NCBI GenBank assembly: GCA_964652775.1
Contig: CAZZAM010000015.1
Coordinates: 1 to 64,000 of the forward strand
Length of the DNA stretch: 64,000 nucleotides
DNA from: UBA11346 sp038060575
GTDB lineage: Bacteria; Planctomycetota; UBA11346
Reading direction: 5' to 3'
Shown one piece after another: positions 9,835 through 20,000 of the stretch. The translations under genes were made by a program, and so were the position numbers. A model generated the notes under the pieces. It was given only the letters and a program-made list of their open reading frames with translations, did not search any database and was not told the origin of the DNA. How positions within the stretch are numbered: position 1 is the stretch's first letter; every line of letters begins with the position of its first letter.

Positions 9835-11565
9835 TCACTTCCATGTTTCTTCCGCAGGCGGCGTCTTCTCGCCATTGGGTCCGGGCGGAATGTTATTGCG
9901 GTACAACTTCCACATCTCGCGAATGAATGGATTGCCGGTGACATTCCCCTGACGGCCCCATTCACCGATCTTGGTCGCCGTCACATCGGTGCGGCCGGTG
10001 TCCTTCTTCGCCTGGGCCAGGGCCGTGTCGTCTTCAGTCATCCAGCGATCGACGTAGGCGAAGTATGCCTCGTGATTCCAGATCTTTTCTGCATGCATGA
10101 GCCGGGCAGCCAGTGCCTGTCCAACCCAGGCGGAACTGGTGTTGGATATGCGATAGCCCTCGCTGGCGATCCCTGGCGATCCCTGGCGCGGCCAGTCTTT
10201 GGGATGGAACAGATCGATCGGACCCTTGCCGGCGTCCCAATCACCGCGCGTGGCACCATCAGTCCACATCGAATGGCCGACGAAGATCGCCCTCGCACCG
10301 CTCGCGCCGCGCTCATACACCTTGTCTTTGTAGGTGTAGGGACACATCGCCGTCTGATCATCTTCGTGAAATCGCGCCTTGGGATACGCCTTTTTCGGCG
10401 ACTGCATGTCAGCATCGGCCAGCATGAGGCCGGCAAAAATAATCGGCCACTTCCGACCCTGGTTGAGTCCACCATGAGCCTGCCAGAGTCGCCCGGCGCG
10501 AGTCAGGCCCCAGAAGTCGATGCCCATCTGCACAAAGTTGACCAGCAGTCGTTCCTTCGCCTCGGGGCTGTAGTCCATCTGCAATAGCAGAGTGGCCTCG
10601 CCGATGATCTCTGTGCTTTCCTGCGCATAGTGCGGCATGTTGTCCAATGGCGCCGAGAATCCAAAGTCGGCGAGATCCTCCCACGGGCGCTCAAACAGAC
10701 GTGCGTGCTTGGCAAGTGATTCCGGCATGGACTTCAGACGCGGCAGTTTGAGCAGCAGGTTTCGCTGCAGATTCCTGGCGCGGTACGGCTTACTGTTCGC
10801 TGAATCGCAGTACGACGGACGAAACGCATCTGCCGGCTGCGGCTCGGCGACACAGGACAGCGCAGCCACGGCGCGAATGGAATCGACTTGTTGCGAACCG
10901 AAACGGGTGATCTCGCTGTTGGGTCGACTGATCGACGACAGCAGACAATCCCCAGGCTTCATCGCAATCGGCAGCGGGGTGAACATGTCAGCCTTATAAC
11001 GACCACTGGGAATGCGACTGTCGAACCCACAATACGACACGAATCCCTTGTCGTTTTGCAGGATCTTCGGATTCAGCGTCGATCCGTTGCGTGCCTGCTT
11101 GCCCGGATATTTGCTTTCAGCTACTTCCATCTTGTCGATGAAGCCCTCAGTGATTTCGTTACCGAATAGCGGCTTGGGATTGATCATCACCACGGTCACC
11201 GGTCCAACCACATACCAATCGCCGTTGATGAACTGACCTACCGGAACCGCCTTATCGAAGGTCCAGGTAAATCCATATTGGGTGATGGCCGTCTTTTTCT
11301 CCAGCTCTTCGAGCTTTGCTGCCTTTGGCGCGTTGGCTTCGCTGTACACCGTCAGCTGCGTCATGTTCAATTGCTTGGCTGCCTCTTCAGCGTTGATGAT
11401 CTTCTTGAAGCTAATCGCTGGTGGATAGTTCTCCTTTTTGTTGGTACTCGGCTTCGCCTCATCATCGCCCTCCTCGGCGCCAACCGCCGTGCTGAACGGC
11501 CATAGGCAAAGACATGTTATGGAGACGCAGGTCACCAGCGTCTTCAGTTGTGCGTTGATAGTCAT
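9835..11565 (-). CDS. Secreted protein of unknown function coupled to a CocE-like hydrolase
   Basis: 576-residue protein with a signal peptide (hydrophobic 9-29 ending in AVGA-EE). No family is recognised with certainty. The C-terminal two thirds is helical, with aromatic and acidic motifs (LLLQMDYSPEAKERLL, GIDFWGLTRAGRLWQAHGG, GHSMWTDG, SSAWVGQALAARLMHAEKIW) reminiscent of alpha/alpha-toroid carbohydrate-active enzymes. That is only an impression. The start overlaps the stop of the upstream hydrolase gene by ATGA, so the two are translationally coupled and probably act together outside the cytoplasm. A short in-frame tandem repeat of TGGCGATCCC lies near 10165-10185. Confidence 0.7.
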   Translation of the reverse strand: MTINAQLKTLVTCVSITCLCLWPFSTAVGAEEGDDEAKPSTNKKENYPPAISFKKIINAEEAAKQLNMTQLTVYSEANAPKAAKLEELEKKTAITQYGFTWTFDKAVPVGQFINGDWYVVGPVTVVMINPKPLFGNEITEGFIDKMEVAESKYPGKQARNGSTLNPKILQNDKGFVSYCGFDSRIPSGRYKADMFTPLPIAMKPGDCLLSSISRPNSEITRFGSQQVDSIRAVAALSCVAEPQPADAFRPSYCDSANSKPYRARNLQRNLLLKLPRLKSMPESLAKHARLFERPWEDLADFGFSAPLDNMPHYAQESTEIIGEATLLLQMDYSPEAKERLLVNFVQMGIDFWGLTRAGRLWQAHGGLNQGRKWPIIFAGLMLADADMQSPKKAYPKARFHEDDQTAMCPYTYKDKVYERGASGARAIFVGHSMWTDGATRGDWDAGKGPIDLFHPKDWPRQGSPGIASEGYRISNTSSAWVGQALAARLMHAEKIWNHEAYFAYVDRWMTEDDTALAQAKKDTGRTDVTATKIGEWGRQGNVTGNPFIREMWKLYRNNIPPGPNGEKTPPAEETWK

Positions 11566-13241
11566 TTGCTGTACGACTCCTTGGGAATCACGGGGAGGAT
11601 GATGCGGGAAGCGTGTGCGGCCGACATATGGACGGTGTTGTTGGCGATCTTGCAGTCATTGATCGATAGCGCCGGTTTGAAGGTATTGGGGTGGACCTCA
11701 TAGGCGGGATCGCTGCTACTGCTCAGATAGACGCCGATGCGGTGACCTGTGTTGAACACGATGGCGGTCCCCCACAGAGTAAAATGCAGATGGTAGGTTT
11801 TGCCCTTCTCAATTGGCGCCGGTTTGTCGAAGCCTTGGTGATAGCGCGCCATCATCGGACCACCGGCAATCAATGCTTCGTAGCCATCGGGATAGATGTC
11901 GACGATATTCACAACGAACAAAGTGTCCTCGACATCCGTGCTGATGGCAAGATCGACCGCGATCGTCCCGGTGATGCCGACTGGTTCGCTGAGTACCCCG
12001 GTGGCGAAATGCAGCAGATCCTTGCGATCTTTGATCGGCCGCTGATCCATTGGACCGGATTGCTTGTCCCCCTGCACATAACGCCCGCCGATGGATTTCA
12101 CCGGATCACGCGGGTCGTTCGCGTAAGTCAATGCCGGCACGGCATCGGTCGGTTGCTGGACAGTCAACGTGTGATTGGCGTTGAGATAATACGCCGTCGG
12201 CGTGCTCGGCACCGGCCAGACTTTGGTCGTCATCATCACGTTACCGGGCGCATTGGGATCGAGGTCGTCACCCATCAGCGCGTACCGTACGACTGATTCC
12301 GTCGGAATTTTCACGTCGCCTTTGAGCACCTTCATGACGTCATTCGATGACAGCGATGGTGGGCCAGCGCTACTCTTGAGTTTCTGCATTGGCCTACCGC
12401 CAACCGGACCATGTCCGCCATTGGAGATGCTGCCCCAAATCTTTCCCTGCGGCATCAGCGCAGTGAATGCATCTTGAGCTCCTTCTCCCTGCGTATCGTA
12501 CCATCCGGTGCCGAATACAGCCAATACATGGTTGTCTTTCCCAGCTGCGGTGAGGAATGCCTCTCGGGCCGCGAGGTTGTACGGAACGGTCGTCGGCCGT
12601 GGCCATTCAGGCGGCTGCTTGCCACGATTCAATTTTTCGATCCACGAGTAGTCGTAACGCTTGACGCAATTGTAATAGCCGAAGTGACGGGAAAAATCAT
12701 CGCCGGTGATATGCGTGAATACCGCAACCAAATGCGGAGCCTTGCAGAAGATCGCCGCCGCGCACGCGACCCCCGATCCCGAAGCACCAGTCATCACCAC
12801 GCGACCGTTGCTCCACGGCTGCTTGGCCAGCCATTCGATGGTGTCGTAACTGTCTTCGACTTCAGGAATAAAATCGACACGGCCGGGGCCTTCGGAGTCA
12901 CTGACTCCGCGCAGGTTCTGGCACACCGCGACGAAGGGAAAATCGTAATGCGGCGCTGGGGTCTGATTGATCCCGCTCGCCACGCGTTTATCGAAACGCG
13001 AATACGGTGTGCGGATGAGCAGGATGGGATGGGTCCCAGTACCCGGCGGACGATATACTTCGGTCGCCAGCTTGATGCCATCACGCATGGGGATCATGAT
13101 GTGCTCGTGGATCGTCTCGGCGGGGAACAATTTCCGCTGGCGTTCAAACTCTGCATCGTCAGCGCTAGCGAGTCCCGCGCATAGCAACAAACCAAGCAGG
13201 CGTGCAACAGCCTGACGTTGGTTGTCTATATGATATACCAT
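11562..13241 (-). CDS. CocE/NonD-type serine hydrolase (X-Pro dipeptidyl-peptidase-like), copy 1
   Basis: 559-residue secreted alpha/beta hydrolase with an X-Pro-peptidase-like C-terminal beta domain. A signal peptide (about 12-28) precedes EFERQRKLFPAETIHEHIMIPMRDG, the usual opening of the domain. The nucleophile is in MTGASGSGVACAAA, an unusual G-A-S-G-S-G in place of the common G-x-S-Y-x-G. Asp (GWYDTQGEGAQDAF) and His (SNGGHGPVGG) complete the triad. The C-terminal domain includes IGVYLSSSSDPAYEVHPNT. AGGAG lies seven bases before the ATG. A close paralogue is at 56611-58311. CocE relatives cleave esters, amides or acyl-peptides. The substrate here is unknown. Confidence 0.85.
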   Translation of the reverse strand: MVYHIDNQRQAVARLLGLLLCAGLASADDAEFERQRKLFPAETIHEHIMIPMRDGIKLATEVYRPPGTGTHPILLIRTPYSRFDKRVASGINQTPAPHYDFPFVAVCQNLRGVSDSEGPGRVDFIPEVEDSYDTIEWLAKQPWSNGRVVMTGASGSGVACAAAIFCKAPHLVAVFTHITGDDFSRHFGYYNCVKRYDYSWIEKLNRGKQPPEWPRPTTVPYNLAAREAFLTAAGKDNHVLAVFGTGWYDTQGEGAQDAFTALMPQGKIWGSISNGGHGPVGGRPMQKLKSSAGPPSLSSNDVMKVLKGDVKIPTESVVRYALMGDDLDPNAPGNVMMTTKVWPVPSTPTAYYLNANHTLTVQQPTDAVPALTYANDPRDPVKSIGGRYVQGDKQSGPMDQRPIKDRKDLLHFATGVLSEPVGITGTIAVDLAISTDVEDTLFVVNIVDIYPDGYEALIAGGPMMARYHQGFDKPAPIEKGKTYHLHFTLWGTAIVFNTGHRIGVYLSSSSDPAYEVHPNTFKPALSINDCKIANNTVHMSAAHASRIILPVIPKESYSK

Positions 13242-13666
13242 GGGTGCTCCTGCTGCTTATTTCCCATCCCCTGGAGTTTTAGACAATGACTTTCACGAGT
13301 CCGCTGCACCAAGATTGCTGTGCATTTTCAATGTATTGCAGACACGAGACTTAGCCTACTTGCTGAGTTCGGATTTCTGCTCCGATCCTGCGCGCCAATG
13401 ATTGGGACGACTCCACGGCAACCGTTATGTCGGGTGATTGCCAGCGCCGCAGTGTTGCGCTACAAGTCAGAACTCACTGGAGTCACCAGTTAGTTGAAGA
13501 GATTTATGACCAACACTACCGATTATTCAATAATATGCGCATATCCCTCATTATGTCCCCTATCCAAGCCCGTCACCACCCGTGATCTTCCCCAACCGGT
13601 ATCAGGCTCGGAAGTAATACCCCAAGAATCCCTGTGACCAAACGACCGGCCGAGGGAATAAGTGGC
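13242..13666. promoter_or_regulatory. Divergent control region between CocE-like operon and ECF sigma operon
   Basis: 425 bp without a convincing gene. It must hold promoters for both directions. The stretch 13500-13560 is clearly AT-richer than its surroundings and contains a perfect 12-bp palindrome, ATATGCGCATAT (13533-13544), a possible operator. No -35/-10 pair could be assigned with confidence. Confidence 0.4.
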
Positions 13667-14221
13667 ATGAAGGACCAGCTCGCAGCCGCGGTTGCCGCTA
13701 CCCAGGCGGGGGATGCGGAAGCGTTTGAGCTTATCGTCCGCACTTTTGCTCCCCATGTGCGGGCTTTTCTTGCCTGCCGGTGCGACAGCGCATCGGCGGT
13801 CGATGAGATCGCCCATGACACGTTCGTTTCGGCTTACGAGAAAATCACCGAATTCGATCCCGCGCGTGGGGAGATCGCGCCGTGGCTCATGGGGTTTGCC
13901 CGCAACCTGGCGCTGCGTCACCTCGATCGACGCCGCAAACAGGTAAGCCGCTATGTCGACTCCCTGGTGGTAGAGCACGCCTACGAACAGGCGAGCACCG
14001 TGAACGAGGATCCGCTCACAGCCTTGGAGCACTGTCTTGAAAAACTGCCCGGCCGTGCGCGTGAAGTACTCGAGTTGCGCTACCGGCGCGGGCTTCCGGT
14101 CGCCGATCTGGCGGAATCACTGGGCCGTACGGTCACCTGGGTCACGACCACCCTGGGACGGATACGCGACAATCTGCGTGAGTGCATCCATAAAGCGGTG
14201 AAAGAGATGACGGAAGCATGA
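13667..14221 (+). CDS. ECF-family RNA polymerase sigma factor
   Basis: Extracytoplasmic-function sigma factor of 184 codons. Region 2 covers AFELIVRTFAPHVRAFLACRC...DEIAHDTFVSAYEKITEFDPARGEIAPWLMGFARNLALRHLDRRR. Region 4 is ALEHCLEKLPGRAREVLELRYRRGLPVADLAESLGRTVTWVTTTLGRIRDNLREC. The ATG at 13667 is preferred over the in-frame GTG at 13634 because GAGGGAA sits about nine bases before it. The stop overlaps the following FecR-type gene by ATGA, the standard arrangement for a sigma factor with its membrane regulator. It likely controls this locus, perhaps including the carbohydrate-active enzymes downstream. Confidence 0.92.
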   Translation: MKDQLAAAVAATQAGDAEAFELIVRTFAPHVRAFLACRCDSASAVDEIAHDTFVSAYEKITEFDPARGEIAPWLMGFARNLALRHLDRRRKQVSRYVDSLVVEHAYEQASTVNEDPLTALEHCLEKLPGRAREVLELRYRRGLPVADLAESLGRTVTWVTTTLGRIRDNLRECIHKAVKEMTEA

Positions 14222-15660
14222 CGAATCATGCTCGCTTCCAGGAATTGCGTGCTCGTCATGTCGAAGATTGCCTTGGCTTCGATGAGGCCGCTGAACTCGA
14301 GGCTCTGCTCCGATCATCCGCGGACCGGCGAAGCGAATTCACCGCCGATCTGGAGCTCCACCGCGTATTGACCCAGCGTTGGCACGAAGACGCCGACGTT
14401 GCCGCGATCATGCGACGAATCCATGGCGCATCGGGCACGCCTGCTGACGCCGGCCGGAGTGAATCATCGCGAGGGATTAAAGACAGGCGCCGTATACCAT
14501 CGTCACGTGTCCTTTCGTGCAGCCGCAGCAGCAGGCGTCAGCGCTTGAGGACGTTCTCCTATGTCGTCGCAATCGCGGCCACTCTGGTGGCCGCTGTCGC
14601 CCTGTGGCAATTGGTGCCATCACCCTCGCGCCAGGCACCACTCGAACTGGCGCACGTGTCCGCCGGAGATGATCTCACGATCGTGCGTGGCCAGAGTACG
14701 TTTTCTGGCTCGATCGGCACAAAGCTCATCGCCGGGGATCGCCTGTTGCGCCCGAAAGCAAGCAACGGGTGGCGAACACCGCCAGTGATCTCCTACGACG
14801 ACGGTTCGACGTTGGCGCTGGATGAAAACACCGACATCTCACTGGCCAGCGGCGGCGGTAAGCGACTCACGCTGACGTCCGGCGAGATCTGCATCGAAGC
14901 TGCGAACCAGCATGCGGATTTCCCTTGGGTGATCTCAACGTCGATGGCCGAAGCGACCGTGATCGGCACGACCTTGTCATTGTCGCTGCTCGATGGCGTG
15001 ACGACGCTGCGTGTCGCCGAGGGACGCGTAAAATTCAGCTCGCACGGCACAGAGGTCATGGTTGCGTCGGGGGAGGCGAGCAGCGCCGATGGAGGTTCCG
15101 CTCCTGCGCCGGCGCGCCCATATGCGGCCGGATCTTTCGTGCCTTGGCGACTGGCTCCGGTGGCTCCGGTGGCGCAGTCGGGTAATCTCCTGGAAAATTC
15201 GGGATTCGAAAAAAACCTGGCAGGATGGACAGCCGAACCCGATGGGAAACGGCCGACGATGGAAATCGTGTCAACGCAGGCACACGAGGGTAGGTGCTCA
15301 TTGAAAGTAGGGCCAGTGCATGGCCAACAATCCCTGTTTCAGGTGGTTCAGGTGTCGGCTGGAACCACGTATGAGGTCTCGTGCTGGGCACGAGTGATCG
15401 ACACCACTCCTCCGAATGCACTCATCCGTTTGAGTTGGGAAGATGCGCGGGGAACGGTCATAGACGCCGGCGAGACTGAAAATTTTTCGGCGGACACATG
15501 GACCCAAACGTCGGGGTCATTCACCGCCCCACCCGGAGCGACTTCGCTGCGCGTGCGTTTGCGCATGCACAATACCAACCGGCGGAAAGAGGCATACTTC
15601 TGGTTCGACGATTGCGTGGTGCGCAAGTCGGATAAGCACGCCATTCCTACGCCCCCGTGA
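14218..15660 (+). CDS. FecR-domain transmembrane regulator with C-terminal carbohydrate-binding-like module
   Basis: 480-residue sigma-factor regulator. The N-terminal ~100 residues are cytosolic and Arg-rich. One membrane helix spans about 113-132, then a FecR domain (about 150-270) with FSGSIGTKLIAGDRLL, STLALDENTDISL, TLTSGEICIEAAN and the VIGTTLSLSLLDGVTTLRVAEGRV core. After a linker, residues about 325-470 form a jelly-roll module: LLENSGFEKNLAGWTAEP, GRCSLKVG, TYEVSCWARV, FDDCVV. This resembles CBM4/9-type sugar-binding domains. The fusion suggests that binding an extracellular glycan is sensed directly and relayed to the ECF factor, with which it overlaps by four bases. The sensing role is inferred. 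Confidence 0.85.
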   Translation: MTNHARFQELRARHVEDCLGFDEAAELEALLRSSADRRSEFTADLELHRVLTQRWHEDADVAAIMRRIHGASGTPADAGRSESSRGIKDRRRIPSSRVLSCSRSSRRQRLRTFSYVVAIAATLVAAVALWQLVPSPSRQAPLELAHVSAGDDLTIVRGQSTFSGSIGTKLIAGDRLLRPKASNGWRTPPVISYDDGSTLALDENTDISLASGGGKRLTLTSGEICIEAANQHADFPWVISTSMAEATVIGTTLSLSLLDGVTTLRVAEGRVKFSSHGTEVMVASGEASSADGGSAPAPARPYAAGSFVPWRLAPVAPVAQSGNLLENSGFEKNLAGWTAEPDGKRPTMEIVSTQAHEGRCSLKVGPVHGQQSLFQVVQVSAGTTYEVSCWARVIDTTPPNALIRLSWEDARGTVIDAGETENFSADTWTQTSGSFTAPPGATSLRVRLRMHNTNRRKEAYFWFDDCVVRKSDKHAIPTPP

Positions 15661-15699
15661 AAATAATCCGCACGGGTTATTCTTCAGGAAACTCCGTCC

Positions 15700-16776
15700 A
15701 TGCGCCTTCTCCTCTGTTTCGCTCTGTGCCTCGCCCCCGTCTTCAGTCTGCCGGCCGCAGACCAGACGAAGGAGGTATCTGCCGCCACCATCGCAGCCTT
15801 GATCGACCGGGGAGGCAAGGAGAAGCCAGACTGGTGGGACAAGGTTTCTCTCAATTATCCCAGCACCCTCGACCTGACCTGCCCGAAGAGTGTCGGCTGG
15901 AAACCAAAACTGGTCCCCGCAGTGTGGATGTATGATGTAGTGAGTCCCAATCCCGCGCGGTGGAAAGAGTGCACCAAATTCTGGCATTTCGTCCTCGCCA
16001 ATGCCAAGCAGAACAAATTCGCGGAAGCGGAGAAGGAGGCGACCCAGACCCTGGCATTCTGTTACGGCGAGATGCTGCAGGATTGGCCGCGTTCGATTTA
16101 TTGGTGTCAGCAAGCCGATGAAAAATGCGGGAAAGCCGACCATCGCACCATCGCCATGGCCGAGGCTTACTGGCGTCTGGAATCTCGCACGCTCGCCGTC
16201 AAAACGCTGCAATCATTAGCCCAGGACAACACTGAGCACGGCAGCATGATCCAGCTGTACGCCAAGATGGGTGATTTCACCACCGCCTATGCGCTAGCCA
16301 AAACGAAGATTGCACAAGACGAAGCCATCGGGTGGTTCATGACCGGATACACCGCCCAATTGCAAGGCGATTGGGGAAAGGCATTGGACGCATTTACCCA
16401 AACCAAGAAAACACCACAGAACAAAAGTGGGCGCAAGTGGAAAGAAACCGTCGATCGGGCCACTGCCGCTGCTCAGGCCATTACTCTGTTCGAGAATCTG
16501 AATCTGACCAAAATCCCCGACGGCACCTACAAGGATTCCTCTACGGGATATGCCGGCCCGATCACCGTCGAAGTGACCGTGGCCGCGAAGCGCATTACCG
16601 GAGTACGCGTGTCCAACCACCGCGAAAAGCAATATTACGCATCCCTCGTCGAAGTACCCGCCAACATCCTCGCCAAACAGCATGTGAAGGACGTTGATGC
16701 GACCATGGGTGCCACTATCACGTCTGAAGCCATCGTCTATGCCACTGCCAAGGCATTGAGACAGGGTCAACGCTGA
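15700..16776 (+). CDS. Secreted FMN-binding-domain protein with helical repeat region
   Basis: 358-residue exported protein: signal peptide 1-19, a helical TPR-like middle (about 85-260; repeated A-rich pairs such as KFAEAEKEATQTLAFCYGE and WGKALDAFTQTKK), and a C-terminal FMN_bind domain (about 270-355: DGTYKDSSTGYAGPITVEVTVAAKRITGVRV). The covalent-flavin motif normally reads (S/T)GAxxT. Here it is DATMGATITSEA, so the Thr at 341 could carry FMN, although Met replaces the usual Ser/Thr before GA. It lies 39 bp after the FecR gene, so the ECF operon may include it. It may act in periplasmic electron transfer. Confidence 0.8.
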   Translation: MRLLLCFALCLAPVFSLPAADQTKEVSAATIAALIDRGGKEKPDWWDKVSLNYPSTLDLTCPKSVGWKPKLVPAVWMYDVVSPNPARWKECTKFWHFVLANAKQNKFAEAEKEATQTLAFCYGEMLQDWPRSIYWCQQADEKCGKADHRTIAMAEAYWRLESRTLAVKTLQSLAQDNTEHGSMIQLYAKMGDFTTAYALAKTKIAQDEAIGWFMTGYTAQLQGDWGKALDAFTQTKKTPQNKSGRKWKETVDRATAAAQAITLFENLNLTKIPDGTYKDSSTGYAGPITVEVTVAAKRITGVRVSNHREKQYYASLVEVPANILAKQHVKDVDATMGATITSEAIVYATAKALRQGQR

Positions 16777-17036
16777 ATCTCCATGATCAGTGGTCATGTT
16801 GACGACCTGGAAAACCATCTTGCCCTCTATGAGAGCGCCGGCAGCCGCTCGGGAGCGGGTGAGCCTCGAATCCCGGCGTCGCATGCACCGAAGATAAGAC
16901 CCGGTCGTGTGTAAGTCGTGATCCGATAAGACCATTCCAGTGGCTTGCTGACAGTGGTTGATGGAGCATGAAAGCCGGGGCTGGATTTTCTGTGACCACG
17001 CCCCGTCCTGGGTGGAAGTCATGTAAGGAACCTTCC

Positions 17037-20000
17037 ATGACCCCTGCCCTACCGCGCCTGATCATTGGTCTGTCCATGTTCCTAACGCTGCTGACTCCCT
17101 TGTCGGCGGTGGACAGCGTGAACGTGGATCCAGCGACAACATACCAAACGATTGAGGCGTGGGGCTCGTCGGAAAGCGACTGGATCGCCGAGCGAGAGCC
17201 GGCGTCGCTGCGTCAGCACTTCCTTGAAGCGATGGTGAACGATCTGGGCCTGACGCGCTCTCGCATCCAAGGGGGCGGCGGCAATTTCTGGGACGGCCCA
17301 GGGAAAGAACTCCTGAACGATGACGGCGATCCGTACACGATGGACATTGCCCGCTTCAACCTTGGCACATTCGACCAGGGCTGCACGCGGGTGTACGTGC
17401 CGATGAAGCAACTGGTGGAAGCGCGTGGCGAGGTGTTCACCAGCTACTTCACCAGTTCGATGTACGACACCGGCAGCAGCGGCGGAGCACCGGCATGGCA
17501 GCTGAACAGCCCGGCCGAGCACGCGGAATTCCTGTCGGCGCACCTCTTGCGGCTGCGCGACACGCACGGCATTACGCCGACGTACACGACGATCCTGAAC
17601 GAACCGACCTACAACAACACCTTCACCTGGGCGATCACCGGCAACATGATCAAGACGGTGGGGCCGCATCTGCAGAGCCTGGGCCTGCCGACGAAGATCC
17701 AGTTCCCAGAGGCCATGAAGCCGCAGTCCGCGATGAACGCGATCACGACCTGGCAGAACGACCCCGAGATCTGGCCGCACGTGGGGATGTTGTCGTACCA
17801 CGTGTACGGGACGGAGGATCCGTACCGGGACGAGATCCGGGCCTTCGGCGAAGCCAAGGGCATTCGACGCGCGCAGACGGAGGATAACGCTCTGACCGTG
17901 GACGATATCTACGACGACCTGACGAAGGCCGGCGTGTCGGTGTGGGAGATGTACGAGCTGTGGTCACGCGGCCTGGCTCCCACGCAGCACTGGTTCAAGC
18001 GTACAGCGTACTTCTGGCAAGCGCGCCAGGTGATGAACTACGTCCGTCCGGGCTCGGTGCGCGTGGGTGCGACCTCGACGACCACCTCGGTGCGTCCGCT
18101 GGCTTTCATGCGCAACGGCCTGCCCACGGTAGTGCTGTGGAACACTACGGGCGGTGGGGCACGGACGATGGACATCACCGGCCTGGTCCCCGGCTCCTAC
18201 CAGGTGAGCCGGACGCTCAATTCCGGCGCCTATCTAGAAATGGGTGTTTTCACAGCGTCTGCGGCCGGGGTGCTGTCCGGCATGGCGGTACCCAGTGGCT
18301 GCGTGCTGACCATCCACCCGCATGCCGGCAACCGCCCGCCGACGATGGTGGACTGGAGGTCGACGCCTGAGTATCTGACCTCGCCGGCCTCAAGCCTAAC
18401 GCTGTCGGCTTCGGCGCAGGACCCGGAGCTGTCCGCCGTGACCTACGCCTGGTCGGTGCAGAGCAAGCCGGCCGGCGCGACCGTGACGCTGGGTACGCCG
18501 AACGCGGCCACCACGACGGCGAGCGGTCTGGGGGTGGTTGGGGTGTATGTGTTCAAGCTCACGGTCGGTGACGGCGCGAACAGTCTCGTGCGCACGGTGG
18601 AGGTGCCGGTGTATGCGGCCAACCAGCCACCGGTGCCCTTCGCCATCCACAATCGGAATCCAGTGACCGTGACCCTGCCGGTGGCCAAAACCGAATTACG
18701 CGGCGGAGCGCGCGACCCCGAGGGCGATACGCTGACCTGGCAATGGTCAGTGGTCAGCCAGCCGGCCGGAGCCAACGCGGTGTTGGCGACCCCGGCGGCT
18801 CGGGACAGCACGGTGTCCGGCATGACGGTCTCCGGCAATTACGTGTTCCGTCTGAACATCAGCGACGGCACGAACACGGTGCCGGCTGACCTCACGGTCC
18901 CAGTGTATCCAGCAAACCAAGCTCCAGTGGTGTCGGCCGCAACGGCCTCGCCATCAGCGCTGACGCTGCCGATCAGCAGCGCGATGCTGAGCGGAACGAG
19001 CAGCGACCCTGATGCGGCGGCGATGGCGCCGTGGCGTGCCGGCGGCGATGTGCTGACGCATTGGTGGTCGGTGCAGAGTGCCCCGGCGGGTGCCCGCCCG
19101 GTGTTCGCGAAGCCCGGCTTGAAGAACACCACGGTGAGCGGCCTGACGGTGGCGGGAACCTACGTGTTCAAGCTGACGGCGATTGACCGCACACTGATGG
19201 CAAGCCGAACAGTGACGGTGACGGTGGCCCCTGGTGCGGTGAACGCCGCGCCGGTGATTACGACGCCGTCCCCGGCACCCCTGGCAGTGCTGGAGGATGC
19301 GTCGGGCGCGTTGAACCTGACGGCAACGGATGCTGACGGCGATCCACTGTCCTGGTCGGTGCTGACGCCGGGCAGCAAGGGCGTGCTGACGGTGAGCAGT
19401 CTGGGCAGCACGTCGACGGCGACCTACACTCCTGGCGCGAACCAGGTGGGTTCCGACAGCGTGGTGGTGCAGGTGTCTGACGGTCGGGGCGGCAGCGACA
19501 CGGTCGCGCTCGCCGTGACGATCACGCCGGTCAATGACGCCCCGTCGTTCACCGTAGGCGGCAATGTCAGCGTCGTGGTGGGCAGCGGCGCAGCGAACCA
19601 GTCCGGTTGGGCGACCGGGATCAGCGCAGGTCCAGCCGATGAGTTGGGGCAGTCCCTGGCCTTCCTCGTCAGCAGCAGCAATCCTGCGCTGTTCAGCGTG
19701 CAGCCGGCCCTTGCCGCCGACGGCACCCTGACCTTCACCCCGGCGCCCGCCGCCTCCGGCACCGCCACCCTGTCGCTGCGCCTGCAGGATGGTGGCGGCA
19801 CCGCCAACGGCGGCGTCGATCAGAGCCCGCTACAGACCGCGACCATTACCGTCGTGCCGGCCACCGCCCCAACCGGTCTGTGGCTGGAGGCCGAGAGCGC
19901 AGACACACTCAGTGCACCGCTGGCCATCCTGGCTGATCCGGCAGCCGCCGGAGGTGAGTACATTGCGAATCTGGCAGCGGGGGACAGTTACGCCCAGCCG

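Noticed and set aside
10160..10190. TGGCGATCCC tandem repeat as a frameshift hotspot
   Set aside because: Only about 2.6 copies, and the frame is intact through it. Noted in the gene entry only.
13523..14032. 169-codon minus-strand frame in the sigma-factor region
   Set aside because: It overlaps the sigma gene in antisense. The sequence has no family motif and no ribosome-binding site.
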